Positions 38,450 to 49,407 of a stretch of 64,000 bases of DNA are shown one piece after another. The notes under the pieces were generated by a model. That model made no database searches, was not told the origin of the DNA, and worked only from the letters and a program-made list of their open reading frames with translations. This DNA is from Lepidurus packardi. Taxonomy: Eukaryota; Arthropoda; Branchiopoda; Notostraca; Triopsidae. Position numbers and translations under genes: made by a program. Each line of letters starts with the position of its first letter. The first letter of the stretch is position 1. The stretch lies in the NCBI GenBank assembly GCA_023053545.1, contig JAKZAN010000005.1:6386001-6450000 (forward strand), in the 5' to 3' direction.

Positions 38450-41389
38450 TTATACAACGATATTTAACATTCTGGCATGAATCTGACGTTCGTAGGCTGC
38501 GAGGAAATGCAGACATTTTTTCACAAAACCCATTCCGGACAACTTAGGATCGGGCTCCCATTTGTCAACCAGAGCTTTCGCTTCCTCATCTGCTTCTGGA
38601 ACGATAGCAGAACAATTGAGTGACAAATGGTCATTATTTAAACTAATGAAGTTAGAATATTGCTGCAGAATAGATTTTAAGTCTTCTTCCTTGGGTTCGA
38701 TTAAGCTGTCATCGGTGTTACTTCGTTTTTTCCTCCCAAAGAAAGGTAACGCCATAGCTACCGTAGGTAGCATACTTAGCCCCAAAGCCATTAACGTATT
38801 TCTTCCGCTATTCCTGTTGCCGGAAATATTGGGAAGAACCGTGGCTTTTGCAACGGGAGTCCTTTTGGTGGTTGTAGGGGCTCTAGAGGAGGGTACGCTA
38901 AAGATACTGGACGGAGAAGCTGCTGGGAAGGCGTCAAGGAAGAAATCCGGCAAAACCGCCTCCAGATGCGGACTTCCGAATCCCACGACTGGCAACGAAG
39001 GTTTATATGACGTATTATTGTTACTAGGTACAAAATGCGGGCCTTTCTTATTGCCGTTCTGACCATGCTGTCCTGGTTTATTTTTCTTAGGGTCTGTGTT
39101 CGTGACCTTGATCACACCTTCGTAGTTATGGTTACCTACACCTCCGTACAAACGTGTTGTATGCGCTTCTGGTCGAGGCGTCCAGAACGTGGGGAGCCAA
39201 GGACGGTACGTAGTAGTGGTATAGGGACGATGTGTACTTTGGTAGTACGCAGCAGAAGTTGGTTTTTGAGTCAGTGAGCTTAGCAACTGAGGGTTCTTGT
39301 AGGTCAGCATTTCTAGGACTTCCGGTGGAGCGTCGGACACGTGCATTGTGTCGCCATCTGTGAGATCCATACCTTGGAACATGGAAATGGGTACTTTCTG
39401 CTGACCCATGAGTGTCAATTGCCCTCCAATGTAATTCCAAATGTTCACAATGACGTAAGGTCTGTCATCATTGTTTGCATTCGGTTTGTGCGGGAAAGAA
39501 GGCCCTCGGGCAGGTTTTGTATCGATTAAGTACACTAAAGTAGGAGGTGTGGTTGTTAGAGGTTTGACAGTAGACGCCAACGGGGGTTTCTTGTAATAAT
39601 TGTACAGTGGGTTAAGGGGCGTCGCCGGCTTTTGGAGATTTTCCATATAAAGGTCGTGCTCCATAACTTGGATACTCGTCTGAGGTCGTTCGTGGTACTT
39701 TTGCCTTGGAGGTAATTTTGCAATAGGGGTGATAGTTGTGGTAGTGGTACTAAAGTACTGGGGAGGGCGTGGATATCGAGCTGGGAATTTGGGTTTGGCC
39801 GCTAAAGGTGCAAGAGTCTTAGACGTGGTAGTAGAGTCGGGGTAGTCGTTGTAGTCTTCGAAAGGTGGTTGAGGGGATGGACTATCGCCATAGTCGTAGG
39901 GATTGTCGTCCAAGTCAGAGTTGGCAGGATTTTGGAATTGGTACCCTGGCTTGGGTACCCACCAGAGGTTCCCACCGTCTGCCACATCATTGCCCATAAC
40001 GGTCTTTTGCTTAGAAACTTCAGTAATAGAAGACGTTCGCTTTCTGTCCAAGGGACTAGCGTACGTAGCAGTAGTGATCGTCTTGTCAGGCGTGTACATG
40101 GGTTTACTTGAAGCGGGTACGGAGGTTACGTATTTCGTCGAAGATGAAGCTGCTGCTGTTCCGGATTCTATCCAGTAATCTATTTGGGAAGTTGTGGTTT
40201 GTTGCGCCGCTGCAGTCGGGAAGACAATTGATCGGCTAGTAGTCATGTACGTGGACCCGTAGTCTGTCTTGGGTTTGGTGGCGAGTAAAGTTGGCGTTGG
40301 CGTGGTTGTAGGGGGAGTCTTAGTCTCGTACTTAGTCCAGTCTTCAAATTGGGTACTTTTGGCTGGCGGCGTTGTCGTACGCCAAGTGGTGCGAGTTACA
40401 GTGTCATGTTTAGTCCAGGGATCCTTTTCTAAAATGGTAGTATGTAGCGGTGACGCTGACGTCATGGGTACAGTTATATTCTTGGACCAATAATTCGTTC
40501 CTGGCTGTACAATGGTGGAACTAGTCTTGTAGGAGCTGGTAGAGTAGTATTGATATGGAGCGATGGTATGGGCGGGGGTCGTCTTAATGGGCAAGTTGTT
40601 AAACTCTGCAGCGGGTGTGGTCGTTGATTTAGCTTTACTGACCCCGTAACCGTTACTTGCTTTAACCCAGTGAACGGTGGTTTCGCTGGGTGTACTGGCT
40701 AGCCCTGTGACCCGCTTTTCTGCTTTTATTCCGCTAACAGGTGGATCACGGGATTGTAGGGGTTTCCAGATCGACGCCACAGGTAAGGGCGTGGGCCAGC
40801 TTAAGGTAGTACTTTCGGGAACATGGGTCGTGGTCTGCCAAACGGGCGCCGGAGGGCGTTTTCTTAACCAGGGGCGTTTGGCAGAAGTACTGTTATGGGG
40901 CTCGATTATTAGTCGTGTGATGTTTGTATTCCCGATCGTTTGCACAAAGTAAGAAGAACCAGGAACTTCTTTGATCTTGACTGATCTTTGCGGTATTCCG
41001 TCATCTATTATCTTTGGTCTGGGTACCCTTTCAACTATGGCCATTCCGCCAGAAATCAAATTCCCTTGCTTGGGTGAAATAGTCTTAAAATCCCCTTTAT
41101 TATTTTGGCTCGATGTCTCCGGGAAGTCTTCCGATATTACAGGGAAGATCTTGTGCTGGTCAGGGAAGGTATCGTCGCCATAGTTTTCATAATCTGCTGT
41201 AACTGATTGCGAAACTTCGGTTGCGGAAACTTCGGGGTTAGGAAGACTCGAGTTTTGCGTCACTAAATACTCCAAGAAGTCACTAAGGTCCCAAACTTGA
41301 TCTTGTGAGTCGGAACTAGAAGATAAATCCAGTGTGCTCATTAAAACGCTAATTAGCACCACACTAATAATCTCCTTGATTCGTTTCAT
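38450..41389 (-). CDS. Large Thr/Pro/Ser-rich secreted mucin-like protein with C-terminal hydrophobic-plus-furin-site module (979 aa)
   Basis: A single open frame with its ATG at 41387-41389 begins with a signal peptide (KRIKEIISVVLISVLMST, then Ser-rich). Most of the protein is low-complexity Thr, Pro, Ser, Tyr and Trp sequence with many TTT/TTP runs, as expected for an O-glycosylated extracellular protein. Near the C-terminus a hydrophobic segment (about 865-884) is followed by RKKR-S (886-890), a consensus furin site. An 89-residue tail with two Cys follows. The frame also extends upstream of 41389 without another clear ATG and signal. I do not recognise a known family. The neighbouring genes (42197-44156 and 44908-48843) share the same signal, low-complexity, hydrophobic and polybasic plan, which argues for a related cluster. 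Long antisense open frames inside it are a codon-bias effect. Confidence 0.75.
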   Translation of the reverse strand: MKRIKEIISVVLISVLMSTLDLSSSSDSQDQVWDLSDFLEYLVTQNSSLPNPEVSATEVSQSVTADYENYGDDTFPDQHKIFPVISEDFPETSSQNNKGDFKTISPKQGNLISGGMAIVERVPRPKIIDDGIPQRSVKIKEVPGSSYFVQTIGNTNITRLIIEPHNSTSAKRPWLRKRPPAPVWQTTTHVPESTTLSWPTPLPVASIWKPLQSRDPPVSGIKAEKRVTGLASTPSETTVHWVKASNGYGVSKAKSTTTPAAEFNNLPIKTTPAHTIAPYQYYSTSSYKTSSTIVQPGTNYWSKNITVPMTSASPLHTTILEKDPWTKHDTVTRTTWRTTTPPAKSTQFEDWTKYETKTPPTTTPTPTLLATKPKTDYGSTYMTTSRSIVFPTAAAQQTTTSQIDYWIESGTAAASSSTKYVTSVPASSKPMYTPDKTITTATYASPLDRKRTSSITEVSKQKTVMGNDVADGGNLWWVPKPGYQFQNPANSDLDDNPYDYGDSPSPQPPFEDYNDYPDSTTTSKTLAPLAAKPKFPARYPRPPQYFSTTTTTITPIAKLPPRQKYHERPQTSIQVMEHDLYMENLQKPATPLNPLYNYYKKPPLASTVKPLTTTPPTLVYLIDTKPARGPSFPHKPNANNDDRPYVIVNIWNYIGGQLTLMGQQKVPISMFQGMDLTDGDTMHVSDAPPEVLEMLTYKNPQLLSSLTQKPTSAAYYQSTHRPYTTTTYRPWLPTFWTPRPEAHTTRLYGGVGNHNYEGVIKVTNTDPKKNKPGQHGQNGNKKGPHFVPSNNNTSYKPSLPVVGFGSPHLEAVLPDFFLDAFPAASPSSIFSVPSSRAPTTTKRTPVAKATVLPNISGNRNSGRNTLMALGLSMLPTVAMALPFFGRKKRSNTDDSLIEPKEEDLKSILQQYSNFISLNNDHLSLNCSAIVPEADEEAKALVDKWEPDPKLSGMGFVKKCLHFLAAYERQIHARMLNIVV

Positions 41390-42196
41390 TGTCTCGGTTT
41401 TCCACTTCTCACAAAATTCTTCAGAAAAACAAATTATTATTAATTTCGACTTGTGGTTTGGTGTGGTTGTCAAACATTGTACCACAAGTCTGGTTTTTTA
41501 CACTAATGGAGACTAAAATTAGCGTTAATTAGGGTAGGTTTCAGAACCACAAGTATTTTTTAAATCCGAAACCCTCTCTTGACGTCTAGAGTAGTAGACT
41601 GATCGTCTGTCCACTAGCTGTATAACTGGCTTTTTCCACCTGGTTCGTTTAACTTTAAAAAGGGACGAACGAAAAAGGACGTCGTATAACGTAACGCTTT
41701 GTTGACTGTTCTGGCCCGGGTACCAAGTCAGTTGCGCGACCACTTTGCCGTGAAGTGACCGGGCGCAGTAGCTACCTTAGTATAACATAAGAAAAAAAGA
41801 AGACTAAAGAATGGCAGGCCATCGAACTTCCAAGTGCTTGTCGACCAATTTTCAGAAGTAACGGACAACCAGATGCTATTAGGCACTTTGTTAACTTTTC
41901 CACAATGTGACAGCGTCATTGCCCATGACTTTCCAACGGCGTGAAACCGTGTGTTAGCAAGACGCGACAAAAGACACCACTCCTAATGTGGTTATGTGGG
42001 AATCATTCCCAGACCCTTGCAGTGAACTTAACGGTGCTTTGCGAGTTCAGAATTCAAGTTGTATTAAAACATACTTTTAATCTCTATTTACATGCTCTTT
42101 GTTTTATTTACTATCCCACCGTTTATCCAGCAGGCAATTTGTCAAACTAAATGTTCAGTTTTGAAGAAGAAGAAAGGCAAGACATGAAACGTCTTT
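41390..42196. other. Intergenic region in the mucin-like cluster
   Basis: This 0.8-kb stretch should hold the promoter of the downstream gene (38450-41389) and the 3' UTR of the upstream gene (42197-44156). I see no coding sequence and no clear TATA element. Confidence 0.5.
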
Positions 42197-44156
42197 TCAA
42201 GTGGCTAGTTTCTGACATCTTGTAGAAGAGAATGTTTCGTCTTCAATTAGACAGCTGAGGATTGAGGCAATGTCTTCCCAGGCTAATACCTGGTTGAGTT
42301 GACTTCCTACTCTTCGAATGAACGGTGAACTGCGCTTGAGACGACCTGGAGTGCTTAGGTCCGAGAAGGTCACAATTAGATAAAAAGGGATTACCATGGC
42401 TATGGGGGCCAGGACTAATTGAGAAACGCCTAAAGCGGCCAGGAAAGCAGTTATCATAGGGATTCCAACCATTATAGTGAGAAAGAGTTGTTGTTTAGCC
42501 TCCGGAGTTTGTTCTCGGAGGGCTCGAAAGAGGGTACCGAGTATCCCGGCCTTTTCTTCAAGAGAATTGAACGATAACATTAGACCTTTGTCGACAGGGT
42601 CGCTCTTGTCCATAATCTGGGGTAACAGAATTTTCTTGGGAGGAGATTCAGTTTGATAGTGGTCGTAGTGGCTTGGGGTTACGGGAGCGAGGTAATAAGG
42701 GTAGACGGGGTGATAGTACGGGTGCGGGGAGTACCATGTGCGGTTCCTTACAATGAATATGTCGTCAGGGATCTGTACTGCTGGGCGAAAAGGCTCATTT
42801 TCATTTATAGGTCTTTTTGTACTGGGGATTGGTGGTATCCGAATTGTAGTTGTATCTTTAGTTCTTGTTTCGGAGGGTACCTGGCCTCCTAAGCCTGCTG
42901 GAGATAACATAGAATTGCTGTCGGTAGTTAGCAGCGTGGCGAGTATTTGAGCGGACAGTTCAGCTGTGGTTTGCTTATCTGATTGATGTGATAACTTGTG
43001 CAAGATGATTGCCACGTTCTGGACTGCATTGGTGAGTTCTTGAAGTTCCGGAGTTAGTGTTACATGGTCCTGGTTGTAAACAGCATTATGATTCGATTCT
43101 GCAACTGGAAAGGGCAGTTTGGGGTGGTATCCGTAAACCTCGTCATTTCGATCGGCTACGGTGACATCATCCGGATGAGAACTAGATGGCGTTTGGAATG
43201 CATCGTGGTCTTCTAAAACGTATGTAAAGATGGCGTTAGAGTCGCTTACTAAGTTCAAATCGGTCATAAAATTAAAACGGTTTATGGATTGTTTGTTTTT
43301 GAGCTTAGAGAAGTGCATTATATATGTTAAGTTACGCCAGGGGGTTACCTGTTGGCATCTGACCTACGTCAGAGCTGGCTAGGTCAGGGGGGAGAAAGCA
43401 GGGAAAGAAAGGTAGTCGAGTACAGAGAGTTGAGCGAGAGCAAGCGAGAGAGTAGCAGTAGCAGAGTTGAAAGTAGCAGAGCCGTAGTTAAGCAAGTGAT
43501 ATTTAGATCCATATTATTCCAATCAAAAGTGTACGAGTGTTACGGGTTTTGTACACTAAATACAAGGAATATTCTGTCATTAACATATATATACAGCAAG
43601 TATATAGGCTTCTAAATTATCGAATCACATAGACTTGATGTTACTTACGAACTATTTGCTTTGATTTAATAAAAGATAGCTTACGAATGATCTGCGGAAG
43701 TGCTAGAGGGCATTGACTGGTCGAAGAATGGAGAAAAAGCCATTCTAGTGGGTGTATCGCGATTTTACTACTCATAGGTTTGCTTTCAATTAAGGGAGTT
43801 AATGCTTGGGTAGTAATTGAAGCAGAAGATGACACGAAGGACGTAATCGCACCTTTGATAGCCCTGGACGACTGAGTAAATCTGTCGAACATGTCTTTAG
43901 TTCCAGTTGATGTTGTTGACTCCAGATGCAAATCAGACCTTTCGACCAAAGTAGACAGGCCTAACGAATGTGACAATACAGATTGCTGTGACGGCGAATC
44001 TGCTAATAAAGGGTCAATTTGCAGTTTTTCATAAACGGGTCCATTCCTGGGGGATTGCGCCTCCCGGAAATGAATACTTGCTGGTAATGTTTCGGGTAAG
44101 TATACCAAGATGCGAAATACCACAGCAAAGTGAAATAATTTTAAGAAATTTGGCAT
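42197..44156 (-). CDS. Secreted/membrane protein of the mucin-like cluster (2 exons, 507 aa, proposed model)
   Basis: Exon 1 is 44156-43649 and carries an ATG and a signal peptide (LFHFAVVFRILVYLPETLPA). Exon 2 is 43212-42197. The donor reads C|GTAAGT and the acceptor TTTTAG|AA. The join is in phase and gives 1524 nt. An alternative donor at 43685 (C|GTAAGC) has the same phase and would remove 12 residues. If exon 2 were a separate gene starting at the ATG at 43318 it would lack a signal peptide, so I prefer the joined model. The C-terminal part has a long hydrophobic region (about 410-452, possibly two helices), then RLKR-S (460-464) and a 43-residue tail with two Cys. The EDIASIL stretch in the tail resembles EDLKSIL in the tail of the 38450-41389 gene. 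I recognise no known function. Confidence 0.6.
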
Positions 44157-44907
44157 CTCGAATGCATCTTTACCATGTATCTATACACCAGCTTAAAGTG
44201 TCACTTAAAAACAATAACAGCAAAGGATCGTGTAAATGGTAACTAGTAGCACAGTAAATCCTGGTTTAATCCAGGTCTTCATTTGTAGAGTGTCCAACTG
44301 TTTTCACGTGTACTGCCAGCCTGGTAAACTTTCCAACTAGCAAATACAGTTTTGTTCAGGTTAGAAAGTTTGTAGTAGGTGGTTTCCAGACAACTGCGCA
44401 TTGCGGTTATTTGACTTTTAACGACCGAAAATTTTTATTTCCGAACATCTTCGCTTTCAAATGATTTTTTTGCTTGGCTGCCAAGTAACACGCCCCTAAC
44501 GGCAGCCTGGCTTAAGCATTGCTTCACGCTCAAGTACCATCACTTCCTCTTTCTTTCCTTGCTGCTTGCTTCCCATTGAAGGTTTTGACAAGTCACTTTT
44601 TTATGCTTCGCTTACGATCAAGCTGTAATTTCTGACCTGCTTTATATTAAATAGCAAAACTAAAAGTAGATATTTAAAAAAGGATGTATCCGGTTCCAAA
44701 TTCACGAGTTTCACTGAAAAAGTTTGCGTAACTATCAGCTAGTAAGATACTAGGTCAATGGAGGAATAAATATATCAATTCATATATTCTGTGGAAAATA
44801 AGATCAGAATTACCGGAACGTTTCCTCCCGCTTCCCGTAAATACAACGATTGAAAAGCTGATATGTACACGATCAATTAGAAATAAGTTAAGTGTTAAGC
44901 GAAAAGT
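44157..44907. other. Intergenic region in the mucin-like cluster
   Basis: This 0.75-kb stretch lies between two minus-strand genes. No coding sequence was seen. It should contain the promoter of the 42197-44156 gene and the 3' end of the 44908-48843 gene. Confidence 0.5.
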
Positions 44908-47900
44908 CTAGTGTCGAGGCTTCCAGCGGTTCATTTGGCGCTGACGTCTATCGTAAAGTTTGTAGTACACGGGCTCCTTCTCATAATCAGTATCGGGGTT
45001 TTGATAGTAATTGGCGAAATTGTACTGATTAGACCCGGCCCAGTCATTGTCGTAGGACCCCGCGGAGTACCCATTCTTCTTTTTGTACGCTTGCGAGTTA
45101 CGGCGGCGCTTCTTGCTGAGTAAAAAGGGTAGCCAGAAGGGTGCTAGGGCAGCAGCGCCGTAGGCCACTGCCGCCACTGCGAACCCTGTGGCGGGGAGCG
45201 CCGCGTTACTTAAAGTAGTATACAGTGAAGGCGCGGAAGAGGAAGAGGAGGAGGAGGAAGAACCGGCATTAATGGAGATGGAGGCACCAACGGGATATAT
45301 ACTGGCTACTTGGGATTGCGCGGGGTTATTGGCTTGGAAGTTGAGAATATTAGCCAAGGGTGAAATGGATAGTGTCAGGGGAGAGGGAGTTTGCTCAGCT
45401 AAGAATCCAACGAAGGTTCCGCTACCCGAAGCGGTCGCTTGAGTGTTGGCTTCCACAACAATTGCGCTGAGATCAGGCTTCTTTTGATTATTGAAAGCAC
45501 TAAGCCCTGGGATAATAAATTGTGGGGCGATAGTAGAGGTCGCTGCTTCTACCACGGTCTGAGAGCTTGCTGAGCTAGACGGTGCTTCTTCTGCTAGAAC
45601 CGCTTCAAATTGGGGGACAAATTCATCGAGATTGGTAGGCTTATTATAGGTAGGTTGGGTCCCCACGTCGTTTTCGAACGAATAGTCTTCATTTTGTAAG
45701 TAAAGGTACTCAACACTGTCTCCGCCAGTATTAGGTTCGAGATTGAAAGAGAAATTGGGTCTGGTGTTGAAACTATCGAAAGGAACATCAATGGTATCGG
45801 TCGCGGAGTTCACTAAATGTAAACCGCTGCCACTGAGAGTTGTGCTATACGGGGGGGAAGTTAAAGGAGGTTTGTAGGTAGTTACAGGTTTGTCGATTGT
45901 TGTACTCTTGTCAGCAGTCGTAGGTTTGTCGGTCGTTGTACTTCTGGCTGTAGTTGTAGGTTTGGCGGTTGTTGTTCTGTTGTCGGTTGTCATAGGTTTG
46001 TCAGTAGTCGTAGGTTTGTCAGTAGTCAAAGGTTGGTCAGTAGTTATAGGTTTGCTGGTAGTTTTAGGTATATCGGTTGAGCTTGAACCTATGTCATTCT
46101 CAGAGCTCTGACCCTGTGAGATTTGGTTCAGCAAGTCGTAATAACTGGAATATAAAGTCGAGTTCTCGGCAAGGTCTACCGGTGTTGTACTCATAGGTAT
46201 GTCGGTCGTAGTGGCGCTGTGGGTGTACTTCAGGGTCAGCAAACTGGCTGAAGAAGGGAACAGTGGCGTGGCTGGTCGAGTTTGCTGACTACTGGGTGGG
46301 ATTGGAGTACTATCGGCCCTGTAGATTATGTTTGAAAGCTGTTGGTTGGCCTGCAGCACATCGGACACCAAGGAGGAGCCGGTCAGCGTTCCTAGAGCAG
46401 CTCCGCCAGTGACAGGCATGGAAGTACTCATACTAGTGGTACTACTAGGCGAAGTCGAAGGCCTAATTGTTGTTCTAGTAGTGGGAATATTCCGTAAAGT
46501 CGTACTTGAAGGCGCGGGGCTTGAAGTACTGGGAGAAGTGGACAGAAGAGCCGAAGTTGATGTTGAAATGGTAGAGAACTCTACGCCAGAGACTACAGTA
46601 GCCGGATCTGGGACAGCAGAATAAGAAGACCCGGTGCCCACCCACTGTGGAGCTGGTGTTGTGTACCTGTTAGTCAAGTTAGTCCGGATGGGGAGGGGGC
46701 TAAAGAAGTTTTGGATCGTAATCAAACTTGACGACGGACGGGGTGTTGAGCCAGTCTGCATAGGGTTAAAGGAACTGCTTGAGTTGCGCTGTAAGAAATA
46801 TATGTTAACCTGTCCAGGATTAGTTAAGTCAGTACTGTATGGCGTCGTAGTCGGAAGAGGGCGACGGGAGCTCGAAGGTCGAGTTCTGGTCGTTTTGGGA
46901 GGCAAGGTATTGGGGATTTCATTGGGATTGATAGAATATTTATCGGGCACGGGCTTACGGGTAACTGGAGGGTCCGTATACAGAACATACGGTCGTGTCC
47001 AAGGTTCTTCTGTGGTCGATTCTAGTGTTGTTATAAGCGGGTTATCTTTGCGAATTGGTGGAGAAAAGTTGCTTATCGTGTTGACATTATTAACGGAAAA
47101 GGTGGTTCGGATGATGGAGTTTGCGATGAAGGGCTTAACAGTATAGTTTTCGATGGGGCTGTTAGTAAGTGCGCTGGAAAATGTTTGTCTCAAAAATGGG
47201 AACGCGGTTACAGGTTCTGCGGCAAATACTGTGTCCGTTGTTATGACTGGCCGACTTGAGCTAGTGGTTAGGGTTGATTCGCCAGTTTGAGGAGAGGTAG
47301 TAGTGCCACTATTCGCGGCACTTAACAAGGCTGAACCGATCGGTTGCCCTACTGCTGCTGGAAACGAGGCAGGCGTAACGGAGCTATTGAGGGCGACAGA
47401 AGGCGTGTTGAGAACGAACACCTCGTTTTCCAAATCGGAAGAGCCATCCACAAATTTACTTAAAGTCGATTGCACGAAACTGGCTACCAAATCCAGGTCG
47501 CCAGAATTTGACACGGGAAGAACGTGGAATGAATTGGATGACGACTTGGTAGTCGACTTTAAGTTAGAATTTTCGACAACAAAATTACCGCCTGCTGGTC
47601 TAGTATTGAAAACGGAATCAAAATCGTTAGTCGTTGACTTTTCGCTGAAACCTACAGTCGTCCTGCCAGTAAACTGCTCCGGGATCGACTCTGGTACAAA
47701 CGGGCTGCTAGGTCGAGAAGTAGTAGTAGTAGGAGACGTAGTTGTGGTAAAAGTCGAAGATGTAGTAGTTCTAGTAGAAGACGAAGCCGAAGGAAGGGGT
47801 CTTACAGTGAACCGTTGAGGTCGCCCTGTAAGGAACTGCGTATTGTTTGCATTCGGTGCTCGCCACTCGTTGAGTCGATCGTTGAGTTGCTGTCTGGTTC

Positions 47901-48843
47901 CGCTAGAGTATTTCTGACCTGACAGTAATGCCAACCACGGATTGGCGTCGCTCGATGCTGCGTTCTGAGGCGAGCGACCTGTTGCTTCAAACAAGGGTAC
48001 GTTGGGAACCATCTTTTGGATCGAGTCCGAGAAATACTCACCCGTTTCTTCCGTCGAACGTTTTCTCCGGCGACCCGCTAAAGCCAATAAAGCTGGTATC
48101 CATTGTGGTCCGTACATGAAAGCAGCTCCGATAGTCGGGATAGCAGAGAAACTAATCGCTTTCATTGCATTGGACATGGTTCTTTTGGTAGTAGTGATGG
48201 GCAGTTCTGAGGTTGCGGTAGTTACCCCGCTGCCAGGATCGACCGTCGTGGGGATTGCGGTCCGCTTCAACGGTGCCGTGGAGGTAATAACAGATTCTTG
48301 GGACGGTGCCGTGGTGGCTTGGAACAGGTTGTGCGGTGTATCTTCAGGGTTTTTGGTGTTTGAGTTCAAGTTCGGAAGAGAGTACTGTCCATTGAGACTA
48401 CCATCATAATAACTGTGGAAAATGCTAACGTCACCGACAGCATCTGACGCATCTGCTGCTAACTTGCTTGGTCTAGACGGAGTACGATTGATGATCCCCA
48501 AGCTACCCGTCATGTGAATCGTGTGCTGTTTTTCATGGTCCGGAGAGTTAATCAAGTGGATCACCATTTTCTTTCGTCCAGGACCCACGTTCCCATTTTC
48601 CATCGCTGATGCATGATCTTGATCTGACTTATCACGGTAATTGGGTACAGTAATGTCTTCCGTTTTGTCCCTATTTGGGATGTCCTCGATTGGTAAGGGG
48701 TAGACTAAAGATGGTAAGAATAATTGCAACAAATTAGAAAACAAAACGACAAAAGAAAATAAGAAACTGATAGTAGGTGAAGTGACACAAAAGCTTTAAA
48801 ATCCCCTAAAACCAGGTTAATTTTACTTTAAAATCATCTCCAT
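44908..48843 (-). CDS. Giant Ser/Thr-rich mucin-like protein with two hydrophobic-plus-polybasic segments (2 exons, 1291 aa)
   Basis: The main exon is 48766-44908. Its open frame lacks a good ATG at the start, and TTTCTTATTTTC at its start is preceded by a convincing acceptor (CTACTATCAG). A 17-nt first exon (48843-48827, ATG) with donor AA|GTAAAA joins in phase across a 60-bp intron, giving MEMILN followed by a hydrophobic signal sequence. A second possible first exon (ATGGCCAA|GTAACA) lies further upstream. The body is Ser/Thr/Pro-rich with a ten-copy hexapeptide TTDKPx array. A hydrophobic segment (about 209-237) ends in RRRKR-S (238-243), and a second near the C-terminus (about 1195-1222) ends in KKRRR, followed by a 63-residue Tyr/Asn/Arg-rich tail. 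The two segments match the plan of the neighbouring genes. The family is unrecognised; a glycosylated extracellular or matrix role is inferred from composition. Confidence 0.7.
45867..46049 (-). repeat. 18-bp coding minisatellite (hexapeptide TTDKPx, about 10 copies)
   Basis: Within the 1291-aa mucin-like gene, consecutive hexapeptides of the form TTDKPT, TTDKPM, TTAKPT, TTDKPT and TIDKPV follow each other for about 183 bp. The copies are diverged but in register. This is a typical mucin PTS repeat and a candidate for length polymorphism. Confidence 0.8.
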
Positions 48844-49059
48844 ATTTGTATACAAACGTATACCTTAATAAAAACAAACGCCAACGACTTTCACCAAATT
48901 ACGCATGTTACTTGGCCATTAATGTCAGCTCAGAAGGCAGTTGTACTCGCAAACGTTGCTGTCGTACAAAATCACTGCATACATTGTTAGAAATACTTGT
49001 CTTATTAACAGATTTATATTTTCCAGATGAAAGACTTTTTTGAAATGCATATATTGAAG

Positions 49060-49407
49060 TTATAATTTGCGGGGTTTTTGTGTCATATCAACCGCTCGAG
49101 AATGCATAATAGTGTTACTTAGAGCGAGACTGGGCCGTAACGGCCCGTTCGACGGCGCTGAGTTGTCGTGTCGGTACCTAGCTTCTTGGCTATGCTCGGT
49201 TTGCATTACCAAACTCCCTGAACCTTCAACTTCGCCGTTACCTTTAAGTAAGCAAACAAGTAAAGTCAAACACCGTAAGTGTGTCACGTTCCATCCTTTA
49301 ATCCTTTTAATCGTACCTATTGTCTGCTCACTGGTAAACGGTGCAGCATGATTGAGGTTAATAGTTCCACATAGCAGCCATATCATCGCTCCAATAGCGA
49401 ACCGCAT
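49060..49407 (-). CDS. Small secreted protein (2 exons, 90 aa), unrecognised
   Basis: Exon 1 is 49407-49317 and exon 2 is 49241-49060. The intron is 75 bp with a G|GTACGA donor and a TTACTTAAAG acceptor. The 5' end codes a clear signal peptide (MRFAIGAMIWLLCGTINLNHAA) with likely cleavage after HAA. The mature part of about 65 residues is hydrophilic and has no Cys. I do not recognise the family; a peptide precursor or a small matrix protein are both possible. The intron length is a multiple of three and contains no in-frame stop, so the unspliced RNA would code a 115-aa variant. The gene lies just upstream of the mucin-like cluster, on the same strand. Confidence 0.55.
   Translation of the reverse strand: MRFAIGAMIWLLCGTINLNHAAPFTSEQTIGTIKRIKGWNVTHLRCLTLLVCLLKGNGEVEGSGSLVMQTEHSQEARYRHDNSAPSNGPLRPSLALSNTIMHSRAVDMTQKPRKL

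Noticed and set aside
42197-43318. Treating the 373-codon frame as a stand-alone gene starting at ATG 43318
   Set aside because: It would lack a signal peptide. The upstream frame at 43649-44156 supplies one, and the donor and acceptor phases match, so a joined two-exon gene is more likely.
47303-47818. Long plus-strand open frame (171 codons) opposite the giant mucin-like gene, with others at 46634-47146, 48002-48409 and 38562-39062
   Set aside because: They lie antisense to Thr/Ser/Pro-rich coding DNA, whose codon bias removes stops on the other strand. They show no signal, domain or splice support.
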